From Diphasiastrum complanatum (Eukaryota > Streptophyta > Lycopodiopsida > Lycopodiales > Lycopodiaceae), in NCBI GenBank assembly GCA_029204225.1, contig CM055097.1:2249801-2313800 (forward strand): a DNA stretch of 64,000 bases, written 5' to 3'. The notes under the pieces were generated by a model. It was given only the letters and a program-made list of their open reading frames with translations. It had not been told where the DNA came from and made no database searches. The translations under genes were made by a program, and so were the position numbers. Positions 49,285-61,366 of this stretch are shown here, one piece after another. How positions within the stretch are numbered: position 1 is the first letter of the stretch; each line of letters opens with the position of its first letter.

Positions 49285-50440
49285 TTAACCAGCTGCATCC
49301 AGTACCAAAATTGGTACATCCTTGTTGACCAGCCAGAAAACTCTTCTTGTACTGCAGTTGTGACCTTCTCCTTTTGGCCTAAATATTTCTTTCAGATATG
49401 CGACCACATCTACTGCACATTTCAAGGGCCAACCGTCTGGTTTCAACTCCTTGTGAGTGAGAGTTCTCTTGATGACCGCGCCCGCTCCGTCATGCATGCC
49501 TTTTCCATGGCGTGAGGGAGAAAAACTATGCATCATTTGCAGACCTACCAAGTGATAAGATCTGGCCAAAAACATAACAAATTGTTAGATTTTTTTATCT
49601 TTATGTTGGTTGCGATACATAGTGCTTGCGAATAGTACCCGTGGTTACGAACCTGGTGTCATGTCTACTACCAACTTGGTACTATATTTGGGTATTCCGT
49701 ATAGTTCCAGTTTGGTACTATATCTATAAGGAAAATAGTACCAAAACTGGTACTCCAGAACAGTGTAGTTTGGTACTACGAGATGGACTATGTAGTTAAA
49801 GTCTTATAGTTCAGTACCAATCTTGGTACTATCTGAAGTAACAAACCTGAAAAATACAGAGTAATCATAAAGAGATAGTGAGAACCCCCAACAAATATAC
49901 CTGGCCATGAAGAAGAAAGGCTTTGAGCTTTGAATTGGGACGCTGCGCCGTCTGACCACACCCAATGACCCCTCAGATTACACCCGTTCTCTTTGAACCA
50001 AGTGTCATGTAGTAGTAGACAGTGTTGTACGAATAAGATGTCATGGAGCTTGATGTCTCATAGGGACATAATGGTAATGTGCAAATGCCACATTTACTGT
50101 GGTCCCTGAACAAGCATTTTTTTGCATGGTATTCTGAATTAGGAGGCTTTGCACATAAAAGCGATTCCCACATATTGTTGGGGCAAACATATTGGTTCGC
50201 TTTGCAAATATCCGATTCCTAAATTTTGCAGCAGATGGAACATGTGCAAGCATGATCCTTTCCATGATGACCAAACTTGTTTTGTCTCATATGATTAAAC
50301 GCCTCCTTAAAATATATCATTTGCATATGGTACCGCTCCTTCAGTTTAAGGACAAAATAAGGCTTCAACGCCTCAAAGCATCTAAGCGATATCTGCACTT
50401 CTGGATGAGCTCTTATGAATCTCTGGAATAGCTCGACCTG
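49285..50440 (-). pseudogene. Transposase-like relic with HGKGxxDGxG motif and Cys-rich block
   Basis: Two minus-strand segments look protein-coding. The first (about 50440-50050) reads RCFEALKPYFVLKLKERYHM, then a Cys-rich stretch CTCSICC, then LLCAKPPNSEYHAKKCLF and KCGICTLPLCPYE. The second (49575-49285) reads RHGKGMHDGAGAVIKRTL and later CAVDVVAYLKEIF. Both match, from memory, a repeat-borne protein family common in mosses and lycophytes, where HGKGxxDGxG follows an RNase H-like core. One in-frame stop interrupts the first segment. The core expected between the segments is missing; instead there are GGTACT motifs. It is probably a decayed DNA-transposon protein; I cannot name the superfamily. 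Confidence 0.55.
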
Positions 50441-50728
50441 TGGCCTAAAAACCTTATAGCTTACTAAAAGAACATAATAATATGTCTAAGTATTACCACG
50501 TAAGTTGATCCAAGCGGACTTGAACATTGAACCAAACATAATCTGTGTGTAAAAATTATAGCAATACGAATCAAACGAGAGAAAATGAGAAAAAAGAAAG
50601 CATGTTTCAAGGATGTTTCAAGTCAAAGAAAGAACCATTTATGATCTCATGCCTTCAACAGAGAAAAAAACAAGGGCTACACCCCTTCCTAGAATTGGGA
50701 ACGTTGACTATCTTTAACTCTATCAAAA

Positions 50729-50798
<70 letters not shown>
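50729..50798. repeat. Compound (TC)n(TA)n microsatellite
   Basis: TC repeats pass directly into TA repeats near 50752. Confidence 0.96.
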
Positions 50799-50801
<3 letters not shown>

Positions 50802-50899
50802 CGCTCTCGCTCTCCCTAACAAAATCTGCTGAAACCACGTCATAAATTATAATTATATTTCAAGATACACTGAGAAACACATTGGTTCAGCTCAATACA

Positions 50900-52200
50900 G
50901 TGTTGGAAATTGGACATAGGGGCACATGCATGGTGAAGACTACTTTAATGCAAGAATAGGAGATCAATAGCTCAATTTAGGTTGCATGGGGATCCTAAAG
51001 GAAATATTCGCTCTCTCTTGAGAAGAATAAGTCTAGTGGAAACTTGCCCATCCTCCTATTGTGAATTGTGATTCTTAAGCCAGTTCTTCCTCTCCTCTGT
51101 TGTGTTCTTCACTGTGGCTTGGGGGTGGATTGGTTAGGGTATTGACTAGCCTCTCCATATTGGTTGGGTGGTTCATGCTCCACATGTGTCCTTTTGGTTT
51201 GCATGTGATTGGAATCCTGTAGATCTTCACTTGGTGGTTCTTAAGTGGTATAAGAGCTTGGATCACATCTACCGAGAGGTGGAGCTTGAGGATCTTGGAT
51301 TTTGCAGTTCTTTTGGTGTAGCTCTTTGCTTCTTCTTCCAGGTGTTGGAATTCAATTTCAAGTAGGTGGATTCTCAAATCCTTGGTGTACTTTCAGCCTA
51401 AAGATCATAATTGTGGATTTGTTCCATGAATTTTGATGGAAATCATAGGATTTTTGATGAATTTAGTGAATTTTTCACCTAGAATTGATGGTTTTTGCAA
51501 GGAATTGATTATAGGATCTGGTGTAGTACGTTTTTTAGATTGTACTTACTGTTTTACAGTCATTAATTATAGAATTTAATGATTGCATGTTGGTTGAAAA
51601 GTCAAAAGATTGATTAGATAGTGATTTTGGACCAAAAATTGGGGTTTTTGGGCCATAAATGGGTAGACCTTGCCAGTTAGCCAAAGCTGAATGCTTAAAG
51701 ACTGGAGGGTTGCTACATCCCCTAGATATCTCTCAAAAATGATGGAAAAGTATATCTATGGGTTTTGTGGTTGAACTTCCAAGGACCCAATGCCAAAATG
51801 ATTCTATTTGGGTTGTGGTGGACAGGTTGACAAAGTTAGCTACTTTTGTACCATTCAAGTCAACTACTAAGGCTTCGGATTTAGCCCAGATCTTTATGGA
51901 AAGATTATTTAGGCTTTATGGACTGCCAAGTGATATAGTTAGTGATAGAGATCCTAAGTTTACAGGTCACTTTTGGTCAGCCGTATTCCATAAGCTTGAA
52001 ACCTCGCTTAGTTTTAGTTTTTCTGATCATCCTGAATCAGATGGCCAGACTGAGAGAACTAATCAGACTATGGAGGATATGTTGAGAACTTATGTGCTCA
52101 CAAGCAATCTCAGTGGGAAGATTACATTCCTTTAATTGAGTTTGCTTATAACAATAGGAAACATTTTGCTACTGGTTATAGTTCGTTTATGCTTATGGGT
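50900..52200 (+). mobile_element. Ty3/gypsy fossil
   Basis: An LTR-like segment (about 50.9-51.24 kb, beginning near 'tgttggaaattgg') is followed by a primer-binding site at 51246 and, from about 51.69 kb, by the integrase core of a gypsy element. Seen there are DSIWVVVDRLTKLATFVPF, YGLPSDIVSDRDPKF and SDGQTERTNQ, the DDE integrase signature blocks. Gag, protease and reverse transcriptase are absent from the window. It is an old broken copy. Confidence 0.85.
51246..51257 (+). other. Primer-binding site of the gypsy fossil
   Basis: 'tggtataagagc' differs by one base from TGGTATCAGAGC, the initiator tRNA-Met complement. It marks the end of the left LTR. Confidence 0.7.
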
Positions 52201-52319
52201 TGAGATCATAAAATAATTTCAGGGCTCCATGAAAGTGTCATAAAGATGTCAAAGGGCTCCACTAAAAGTGTTCATAAAATGAATCATACAAATTGTCATA
52301 AAAAGAGGTGGTCGCCAGA

Positions 52320-52509
52320 TGGCTTCCCCATCTCTCCTTGCCCGTGCATCATAGATGGTCTCTAGTGGGGGAGAGAGAGAATGGGTGGTCCCCAATATTG
52401 GAGAGAGAGAAACAGTGTAGTGGGTAATATATAGTCCTCATTTGGAGAGAGGATGGGTGGTCCCCACTCATTTAGGTAGAGCAAAAGTGTAGTGTCATTT
52501 ATGGTCCCC

Positions 52510-52510
<1 letters not shown>
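52320..52510. repeat. Imperfect 'ggtggtcccca...gagagaga' repeats
   Basis: Phrases such as 'gggtggtcccca' (near 52382 and 52447) and 'atggtcccca', each beside a short GA run, recur at about 60-bp intervals and lead into the long GA tract. Confidence 0.6.

Positions 52511-52512
<2 letters not shown>

Positions 52513-52595
<83 letters not shown>
52513..52595. repeat. (GA)n microsatellite
   Basis: A perfect GA run of about 83 bp. Confidence 0.96.
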
Positions 52596-52597
<2 letters not shown>

Positions 52598-52789
52598 CCA
52601 CACTTAGGGGCAGAGATAGGTAGTCAAATGTAGTCCTCGGTCATTTTAAAGAAAGAAAAAAATGGGGTGTTGAACCAACTTGGAAATAAATTTGTCATTT
52701 TGGGTAACACAACTCATCTTTTACGTGAATGCATGATTTTACCAATGGCTTTGTCATTGGATCGTTTTGTTAGAAAATTGGCTCGGCCT

Positions 52790-53185
52790 TATGGTATCTT
52801 TATCTTTTATAGCAAGGTTTTATCAATAAAAAGTTTACAAAAAAATCTATTCTCCCATACATTCAACTTACAGGATGGTTCAAATCAACAGTGTCTTTAT
52901 CTTTTATTGCAAGATTCTCCAACTGAAAGATTATTGCAAAATCTAATCTCCCATTTGTTTAACTTATAAGATGGTTCAAATTAACAGTGTCTTTATCTTT
53001 TTTATCTTTTACAACAAGATTCCCCACGTCAAGATTATTGAAATATATATTCCCCCATTCGTTCTACCTATAGGATGGTTTAAATTAATAATGTCTTTAT
53101 CGTTTATAGCAAGATTCCCGCATAGAAAAATTATTGAAAAATCTATTCTCCCATACGTTGAACTTAAAGGATGGTTCAAATTTTG
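52790..53185. repeat. ~96-bp tandem repeat, about four units
   Basis: Each unit has 'ggttcaaattaacagtgtct' or a variant, then 'ttatcttttat(a/t)gcaagatt', then 'aaatctattctcccat', then 'ttcaacttacaggat' or a variant. Units start near 52.79, 52.88, 52.97 and 53.08 kb, with a partial fifth at 53.17 kb. They are moderately diverged. One unit is longer through an extra 'ttttttatc'. Confidence 0.85.
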
Positions 53186-54514
53186 TGTTTTAGATGAGGT
53201 GGGCGATGACATCGTAACCTCCAAAAGTATATTTCATATAAAATCTATAAAAGGGCTTTTTAATTTTTGGCTGTCCCCACTATAGCATGACTTGTTTATT
53301 TAACATTTTTGTTTTTGCATAAATTATTAAGCAAGTAGTGGTTGTTATATACAACACATACAACCTGACCAGGCCATTTACGAAGCTGGGCTCCTCATAT
53401 GTCACTACACACAGGTCGGGATTTGATGCTACACCTTTCTAGTGGCAGTTAACAACTCTACCCTTGATGGACTGATTGACTTTGTTTAGATTTTTGCTCA
53501 ATAAAATTTTATGAATGTGAGTTTCATGTGACATGTGAACAAATTAGAAATCGTTATACGATTGTTTGTTGTGAATAAAGAGAATCCAGTTATAGAAGGA
53601 AAGATTTTCATAGAGCAAGAAGCCGTGCTTGAAAAAATCGACAAAGTACAGGGATTAAATCGACACACATATATTTTTTTTAAATCTACATCATAAAATC
53701 TTTGACGATTTTTGAGATAAAAGAGATTTTCCGAGCACTCGGCAGAAGAAATTGTTTTTAATTATGTTAGAGATTGGCAGGCCCCTGAGCCCTTGGGCCT
53801 GGCCCCTCCCTCACTGATTCCTTTTACCTGGGAAAGCGCTGCCTCACGCGAGCCTAGAGGGAAAGTTGGTCGGACCCCCCAACAAGAAAAGCCAGACCCA
53901 GGCATGTGTCCTGAAGGGCCGGTGTATAATTTCTTGCTGAAAGGTGAAAAGAGAAGCTGCTTTTCATTTGCAAGGATTTTAACCAGATTTGAAGGGTGTC
54001 GTGAGGATTTTTGAGATTGGTAGAGTTTCAATTGGAGAGGCTGAGATAAAAATAGAAGGGCGGCCTGACAGTGACGTGAACCATATTGGACCAGTCGCCA
54101 CAGACACAAAAATAAAATGAAAAAAAATAATTTTTTTTTTTATGGTCACCCAATTTGGCAGCAGGAGCCAGGCCAGTGAGATGCGCGCGCACGGACGCAC
54201 CGAGGGGCTGGAAGTTGACGTGCACGCAACCTTTCCGATTGAAAAAGGGTTACTTTTTGGTTTCAGCCTTCTCATGGACGTGTTTGGCCTTTCAAATTAA
54301 TAATGAAGAAGGCTCCACGGGGGGGTTGAAGTTTCGTGCGCAGTTTGGATTCTCAGATTTGGCTTTCGAAATGACGTGTAGGTTTCTGTTGGCCTTTCAT
54401 TGACGCCTTCCTGAAATGGCAGCACGTCTTTTTATTTTTATTTTTTTTGGGGGGAAGAAGCATTCGGCATAGCTCTCGCCACAGAAACAGAAAAAGAAAA
54501 CAAAGAAAAACGAA

Positions 54515-54516
<2 letters not shown>
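53186..54516. promoter_or_regulatory. Upstream region of the trihelix gene
   Basis: No coding gene was found. GC content rises from about 53.76 kb toward the gene, as expected for a promoter. A T-rich run at 54129-54141 and a pyrimidine/G-rich run at 54432-54456 occur. No confident TATA box was seen. Confidence 0.4.

Positions 54517-54547
<31 letters not shown>
54517..54547 (+). promoter_or_regulatory. GA tract upstream of the trihelix start codon
   Basis: 'gcgagagagagag...' runs about 30 bp and ends roughly 90 bp before the ATG. GA repeats at plant promoters or 5' UTRs can bind BBR/BPC GAGA-binding factors; whether that applies here is inference. Confidence 0.5.
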
Positions 54548-54549
<2 letters not shown>

Positions 54550-54639
54550 AAGGGAAGCAAGCGATGGGGAGATCGATCCATGGAGAGGAGGAGGAGAAGG
54601 GAAATATGGTGGATCGATGGTGAATGATGTGTGGGAGTG

Positions 54640-56542
54640 ATGGAGGATGAAGGATTGTCAGGTGGTGAGAAGCGTGGAGAAATTGGAGCTTTAGCGGTGG
54701 AAGGTGGGAAAAAGGGCGGAGTTGAGTGCTTATTAGAGCAGGGAGCAAAGATTTCCACTGACCTGAATGTTTTGGTGAGCAGCAGTGAGGCGGAGGAAGG
54801 TGTGGACATGAAGGATGCGCAAACAGATGATGGTGTGTCCGATCAGCAGCAGCGAAGTAGCACGGGTGTCTCGGAGAGGGAGGGTGGTGGCTCGGGGATG
54901 AAGGTGGATAGAGGTTTAGGTGCTGCTGTGTCGCCGGTTGTGGTTGATCTAACGATTGATGCGGAGAGTGATGCCGATGGCGTGACTGTCAGGAAGCGGC
55001 GCGAGGAGCAGGAGAGCGCAAGAGAGGGGGTGGATCGTGGCACGGCCTCCACGGATATTGTTCATAAGGTGTTTGGATCTTTATTGCAAAGTGGCAATGC
55101 GAGGCCCAGGGAGGTGGCAGGCACAGCAGTTGCTCAGCATCCTGAAACATGCAAGGATACTGAGAAAGGGGAGGAAAAATCGCATAAAGCTCTGTTTTCA
55201 GGGATAGAAACTGGCTTACTTCGCAGAGATATGACTGCCAAAAGGGATTCCCACAAAAGTGGATTCAGGAGCCACCATAGACAGCCTCGTTCTGCAGACG
55301 GAGCGCAGGAAACAGGCCACGAAAAGCAAGAAACAAGCGAGGTGGCGGCAGCGGTTATGGCTGAAGACGAAAAGCTTCGGAAAACGTTAATGCTAGCACC
55401 TGATAAAGCTGCTGCCAATCCTTCTGGTAATCAGAGCACTCAAGCGGTTGAAGAACAAGGTGGAAATTCTAACGTTTCCGGTACCTTTTTGCAATCTGAC
55501 AGTGTTCGAGAGCCTCCCGGAGGGGACGCTTGTAATCGTTCATATAGAAAGGGGGTATGGTTGCTACCAGAGTTGATGGCTTTGCAAGCAGCAAAGCGAG
55601 AGCAGTATGAAAGTTTAGTGAAAGCTGGCTACAGAGTGAGAAATAGCAAACCAGAAAAGGAGAGGTGGCAGGAAATCGAGAACTTCTGCTGGCGCCAAGG
55701 AGTGCACAGGAGTGGAGATCAATGCCATGCCAGATGGGAGTACATTGCAAGAGAATTCAGAAAAATTATTGAGTATGAAAGCAGCGCTCTGCGCGGGCAC
55801 TCGTACTGGCAGATGAACCATGTGGAGCGCAAGGAAAAAGATTTGCCTATGAATTTTCATCGTGACCTTTTCCAGGTGATGGTAGATTGGATGGGAACAG
55901 GCAAAGCAGCCAACACAGGCGCTGTTTCCCCAAACACTTTAATTCAGGCACTAGCAACTTCTACTCCTTTACCTGAGTGGCTAGGCTCCGGACGTGCCGT
56001 TCCCTCGGACGTGATCCCCAGTCCCTCAGCTGTTTCACATGATTGCATGAACGCACTCAGGACTGGTGATCCAGTTGTTAACATACCTGCTCCTTTCCCC
56101 TTGCCTGGTATGCTACACGTTTTAGACTTGATTGATGATCGTACGTATATTTCTCACACAACTGTATATGTATATCATTCTCCTGAGACCTGTCATCTGT
56201 TCTATCCAATTTGCTGCAGGGAGTGGCGTGGATAGTTCTCAAACCTCTTCAAGAAACATTTTGGATAGTGAACCGCAGGTAGAACTGCTAACTGAACTCA
56301 GAGGCAGCGGGAAGAAAAGGAGGACGAGCTCAAAAGGGGGTGATGGAGCAGGCTCTTCAGTCGAACCTACCAATAGGCAAGTTACAAAACATGTTATGAA
56401 AGCCACCCATGCGGAGCAAAGCTCTAGTCGGGCTGCCCTTACTGCCCTTAGTGCACGGCATGTGGGTGTTATTTGTTTGAAAGGCAAAGCTTTAGTTGGG
56501 CATGTGCCTGAGTTAGCAGCAGATGCTTGTTTGAAAGATTAA
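54640..56542 (+). CDS. Trihelix (Myb/SANT-like) transcription factor, 607 aa, 2 exons
   Basis: A probable nuclear DNA-binding regulator. Exons are 54640-56140 and 56220-56542, split by a 79-bp GT-AG intron; the joined frame is 608 codons. The trihelix domain begins at Y302 (YRKGVWLLPELMAL) and has spaced tryptophans W307, W343 and W366. It is followed by SYWQMNHVERKEKDLP and a hydrophobic LFQVMVDWM, the helix typical of one plant trihelix subgroup. The N-terminal 300 residues are acidic, Ser/Gly-rich and probably disordered. At 100-107 they contain VVVDLTID followed by acidic residues, like a SUMO-interaction motif, and RKRREEQE nearby could be a nuclear localisation signal. The second exon is basic at its start (GKKRRTSSK). 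The ATG at 54640 is the first after an in-frame stop at 54625. Target genes are unknown. Confidence 0.85.
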
Positions 56543-57345
56543 ATCTGCTTATTTCATTTGCTTTTAAAGGAAATCTTACAAGTAAGCCGTCTTAGAAACT
56601 AGTTGTACCTGCTTTTGTGGACAAAAATGGGATTCATGAATTACACTAGCTTTTATCTGAGTAACTTCGTCGACTAACTGAAACTTTCTATTCATAGCTC
56701 TCTCTTTTGCTTGACAATGTTAGAAGTTGAAAAGCATGAAAAACAATCACAAATCTTCAGAATTGTTGTATTTTGGGAAACACTACTCCTGTTCTGTATA
56801 CTTATTGGAGCTGGGAAAGATCTTTGATGTGCTCAGTTTTTTAGATTTCAAAAATTTCAATAATCTCGTAGATATTGACTACACTTACTAATCTCGGAAT
56901 CTAACAATACAAGATCTTTTGTATGTTGCGACTTTTTATTCTTGGTAGCTGCATTCCAGTTTGATGTTGTGTACAGATGCATGTCTTATTTTGAGCGGTT
57001 TGTTTGAGATTCATATGAGCGAAGGGCTCCACTACAGGCCAAAATAATATGCAAGAATGTTCTAGGCTCTAGCTGCCAATGTTTTATACATCAAAATTTA
57101 GCAAAATCTCAGCCACACAATCTATTGACAGTTGTTTTGCTCCTCTTTCACGAATCATTTTCCATGAATTGTGGAAGAGTTTTGGTGAGTCTCTATATCA
57201 CCATTGATGGTCACTATTACTTTGATGTGCTACAAAGTTCAAACTATTCTTCACTATTGCACATATTAAGAGTTACATATGGATTCCAAAAACTTGGCTG
57301 GATTCTGATGCTAGGTATGTGGTACCAAGAGAGACAACAACACTA
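56543..57345. other. Spacer between trihelix and amidohydrolase genes
   Basis: It contains the trihelix 3' UTR and probably the unrecognised first exon of the amidohydrolase gene. No conserved frame was found. Confidence 0.4.
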
Positions 57346-60300
57346 AGAGCAGATGATGGAGGCTTGTTGCTTTGCAACTGCAGTGTGGTCCACCTGGGGG
57401 TGACACCGATGGTAAGCAAAGGGGAGCATATCTTGATCAAGAACAAGCACATTGTGTATGTTGGGCCGTCACCTCTTTTTGCATCACAGGTATGTGTTTA
57501 TGTCTGGCACATGAATCAACAGTTTGTTGTAGTGGGCTATGCACATTTCTTTTGCATTGGTTGACAAATCAATTATTGCTGAAAAAATAATGTTGTTTCA
57601 TTCGATTTATGAAACATATTTGCTAGAAGATATCCGAATTTTTTTAATCCTAGTATTCTATCATCTTTCCGTGATAGCTTTTAATAAAGGGCCTCTTAAG
57701 GATAACATGAAGGAAGTAGCTGGAGCAAGTAAGAGATACTTAAGATACTTAGAAGGTTACATTCTTTACAAATGTGAGGCTTGCTTGCATGGATCCTCAG
57801 TTGCCCAGTTGGGAACCACAAGTGCTTCACCAGGTAGAATCAACTGCAGTTTGGATTCATTGGAGTGTTAGCTGCAATAGACAAAGCCCGAATGGCACTT
57901 TCATAAGCTTTTTCTTCCTTGTAGTCATTTGTAAGAACATATTGCTTTTTAACTATTCAAAGGAGCTGGTATTCAGATATGCACATATATATATTGTATC
58001 TACATCAGCCTCCCTCCCCGCCTCTCTCCCTCTCTACCCATGTGTAATTAAAAAAAGAAATTTACTTCCAATTTTTTTTTCTTAGCCTTCTGCTGCCTGC
58101 TTTTTATATGTGCCCAAAAGGTACCAGACAGAGATGATATGGCTGCTTGTAAATGTTCTAAGTGGAGAGTTTTCTTCCTTTTGTAGAGGCAAAGCTTGAA
58201 TTTTCTCTTGACGAACGGTCTTAGCTAGTTATAAGGTAGCTGTGTTCTTTCAATTGTAAAGCATGAAGGACTCATCATGACACTAGCTGGTAACAAGTAG
58301 TATTGATGTAATTGAAATAGGAACATCTCTTCTGCATGTGATTGCACAAACTTTAAGGCTTGTTTCATTATTTATTTGCTTCAAGTCCTTTTAAGGTGGA
58401 TAGCGTAGTTGCACTGCCTTCCTGAATGTGAAGGGAACAGTGCTCTAGGACTGTTCCAGAATTCTAGAGCATTTCGGATCGGAGCGTTCTTCAATTTTTT
58501 TTCATTTAAGCATTTTCATGGTGGACACCTCAAGTGAATAAAACCATATAGAAAAAGGTCTGAAATGGTTCTTGACAATTTTAAGTCAACATATTGAGTT
58601 TTCTGCCAATTATGGCAGAGTGATGATGTGGGACTCTTCGCAAGACAATGGCTATCAAATCTAGCATCTAGTCAACCTATTTTCACAAATCTGTTGTCCT
58701 TTGGAGCCGATCACAGTCAATACTGTTAAGTAGAACCTAAACAGCAGCAGCATGTGATGGATTAATTTTCACTCATTGGCTTGATGTCTACTCAGAGATC
58801 TGACATCAGTTAGCAAGTACATGTCTCTGTCCATACTCTAGACTTGCAAGACATCAAAACTGCTTATATTGTTTACTTTGCAATAAAAAATCAATCAACA
58901 CCTACAGTACACAAAAGCAAAAAACCCATGTATATGAAGTTTGAATATATGCAAAACTGCACCAGTTCTTTAATATATTCTAGCCTTAGGCATGCAGCTT
59001 AATCAAACTTAACTGCATTAAGTGTCTACTGCATATTATTGCATTAAAACAGCTTTACATTGGACAGCTTATAGAAGCAAGCCCATTTGTCCATGAGAAT
59101 TCTAGCAGAGCCTATTGACATGTCCTTCTGGTCCAACCATTGACTACCCTTTTAATGTCCTTATGCTATCATATGTGATGCATCAAGTTTTTGTAGTTGC
59201 AGTCTTGAAACTGTGTATATCTAGTGCATTCAAAATAAGGAATCTAGTGGATCTTGTTTACATAATTCAGAGATACATATGCAATCTTAATGGAAAACGT
59301 GAAGAATAATGCTGGCAGTATTTCAGGCTGGAAGGTTGTGTTCAACTTTCTATTTTCTTCCTGTTCCTTTTTTACCTTCTTATGATGAAATGTTTTAACA
59401 ATGTGGCAGATGGTAGATTTAGCTGGGCGATATGTGATGCCAGGTCTTTGTGATGCCCATGTGCATGTGACGGCTGTGACTGCTAACTTGCATGACCTGA
59501 GTCTCATCCCGTCATCACTCATCACTGCCAGGGCCACAAAAGTGTTGAAAGATATGCTTATGCGAGGCTTCACGACTGTCAGGGATGCCGGGGGGCTGTG
59601 ATTGGGGGCTTGCTAAGGTGATTATGCGACTTCAATCTCTCAGTTTCTTGGCAAGGGTGTTCCACACATATGTTTTGTGAATTTAAGTCTTCTTTTTTCC
59701 TAAACTTTAAAGCTCAAACATCTATTTAAAAATCAGAAGCTACTCTTCCAACAAAAGCAAGAGTAGCTCAGTTCCTTCACCATACTTAGTGCAATCTGAA
59801 AGTTCTTTTATTTGGTAGCTCAGACCATGACTACTATGTAAGCTTTTCATAGACAAATGTACAGTTTTGAACCTAGATCTCTGGTAAACGTGGAGACATA
59901 GTCTGTTAAGATCCAGGAAATTGCGATTTTCCTACATGATATGTAAGAAATGTTGTAAGTGGCATGTGATAGTATCCGTAGTGCTCAGGACAGAGCTAAA
60001 CATTATGCCCATCTTGGGAGGTCTCCTAAAGATTTTAAAGTTGATGACTGGGTATATCTTAGAATTCCAAAAGATTCTAAGACTATGCGTACGAGTAAGC
60101 ATTATAAGCTGTCTACTAGATATTGTAGATCATTTTGAATCATAAGAAAAATTGGTTCCTTGGCTTACGAACTTGATCTTCAGGATAAGTCGACTGCTCA
60201 CCCAATATTTCATGTAAGCCAGTTAAAATTAAGCCCCTCAAGATCCTATGTATTCCAAACCTAAAGTTTAGAATCCTGCATATATTCTACCAGTCCGATA

Positions 60301-61302
60301 GTTCCAACAAAAGAAACAAGTTCTCAAATTTCAGGAATTTCATGTCTTTCAAATTAACTATGAGACCAATTTTGGAGAAAAAATGCAGTATCCATTCTTG
60401 GACTATGCCAGCTTTTCGAACATTGATATTGTATATAATTTGAGTTTTTGAACTTTGTTTAAAAAAATCATAATTTTAAGAGTTTCGTTCTTCTTATAAT
60501 TCGACGTTATAGCATGCTCCCTTCCATCCTCATCCTAACACTTTCCTATTCATGGGGTCAAACATTCTCTTGTTCCCATTTGCACCTGTGACGATGTGTG
60601 GGAAGATGGTACATGGTTTATGGCAAAGATAGTACATCTTCGCACTGACGATGTGTGGGAAGATGGTACATTGTTTATGGCGAACCTCAATAAATAATTT
60701 TTGTCATGTCTCCATCAAGCAGTATACTTGGTTGATGAATCTCACATCTTCCCACTCACGACGTGTGGGAAGATGGTACATAGTTTATGGTGAAGCTCAA
60801 CAAATAATTTTTGTCGTGTCTCCATCAAGCCACCTGGTTGGAAAAAAAAAGGAACTATATTCTCCAACCCTGGTTGAATCCATCCTAGTATATTACTCTT
60901 TCACTATGTAGATATTATGTTTTTGAAAACGAGATGGTTTCAGACTGGCTATAAGCTGTACCACAGTTTGGGTAGCCATGCAATTTTATTTGGGTTTTGT
61001 ACTTTTCGTAATTTTCTGTGGCATTGGTATTGATGTCATATATCTCCAAATAGATTGTAAAGATTGCATGTCTAGGTAGCTGAAAATCATAACCTGTGAA
61101 AGTGTGACATTTATGGGCTGCAGCATTATACTTGATTAGTTTGAACGGTGAAAATGAAATTTGCTATGGTTAATCCTTTCCAAGATGCACCCTTCAACTG
61201 CTGAACAGTTTAACTTGTAACGATCAATCTAATTTCTAATGTTTAGTGGTTTTCCTTTACATAAATCGATCCTTCGAGTTAGTTTGTGCTACCAAACTAG
61301 TT

Positions 61303-61366
<64 letters not shown>

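Noticed and set aside
49130-49330. Plus-strand frame reading FCYSAEELHEEYGLSLDGKL
   Set aside because: The composition looks coding, but it is short, preceded by a stop, opposite in strand to the nearby relic and matches no family I know.
50545-50843. Frames with alternating Tyr-Ile runs
   Set aside because: Translation of the TC/TA microsatellite.
54353-54809. 131- and 123-aa minus-strand frames over the trihelix 5' end
   Set aside because: They are Ser/Leu/Pro-rich shadows of the GA tract and exon 1 of the real gene.
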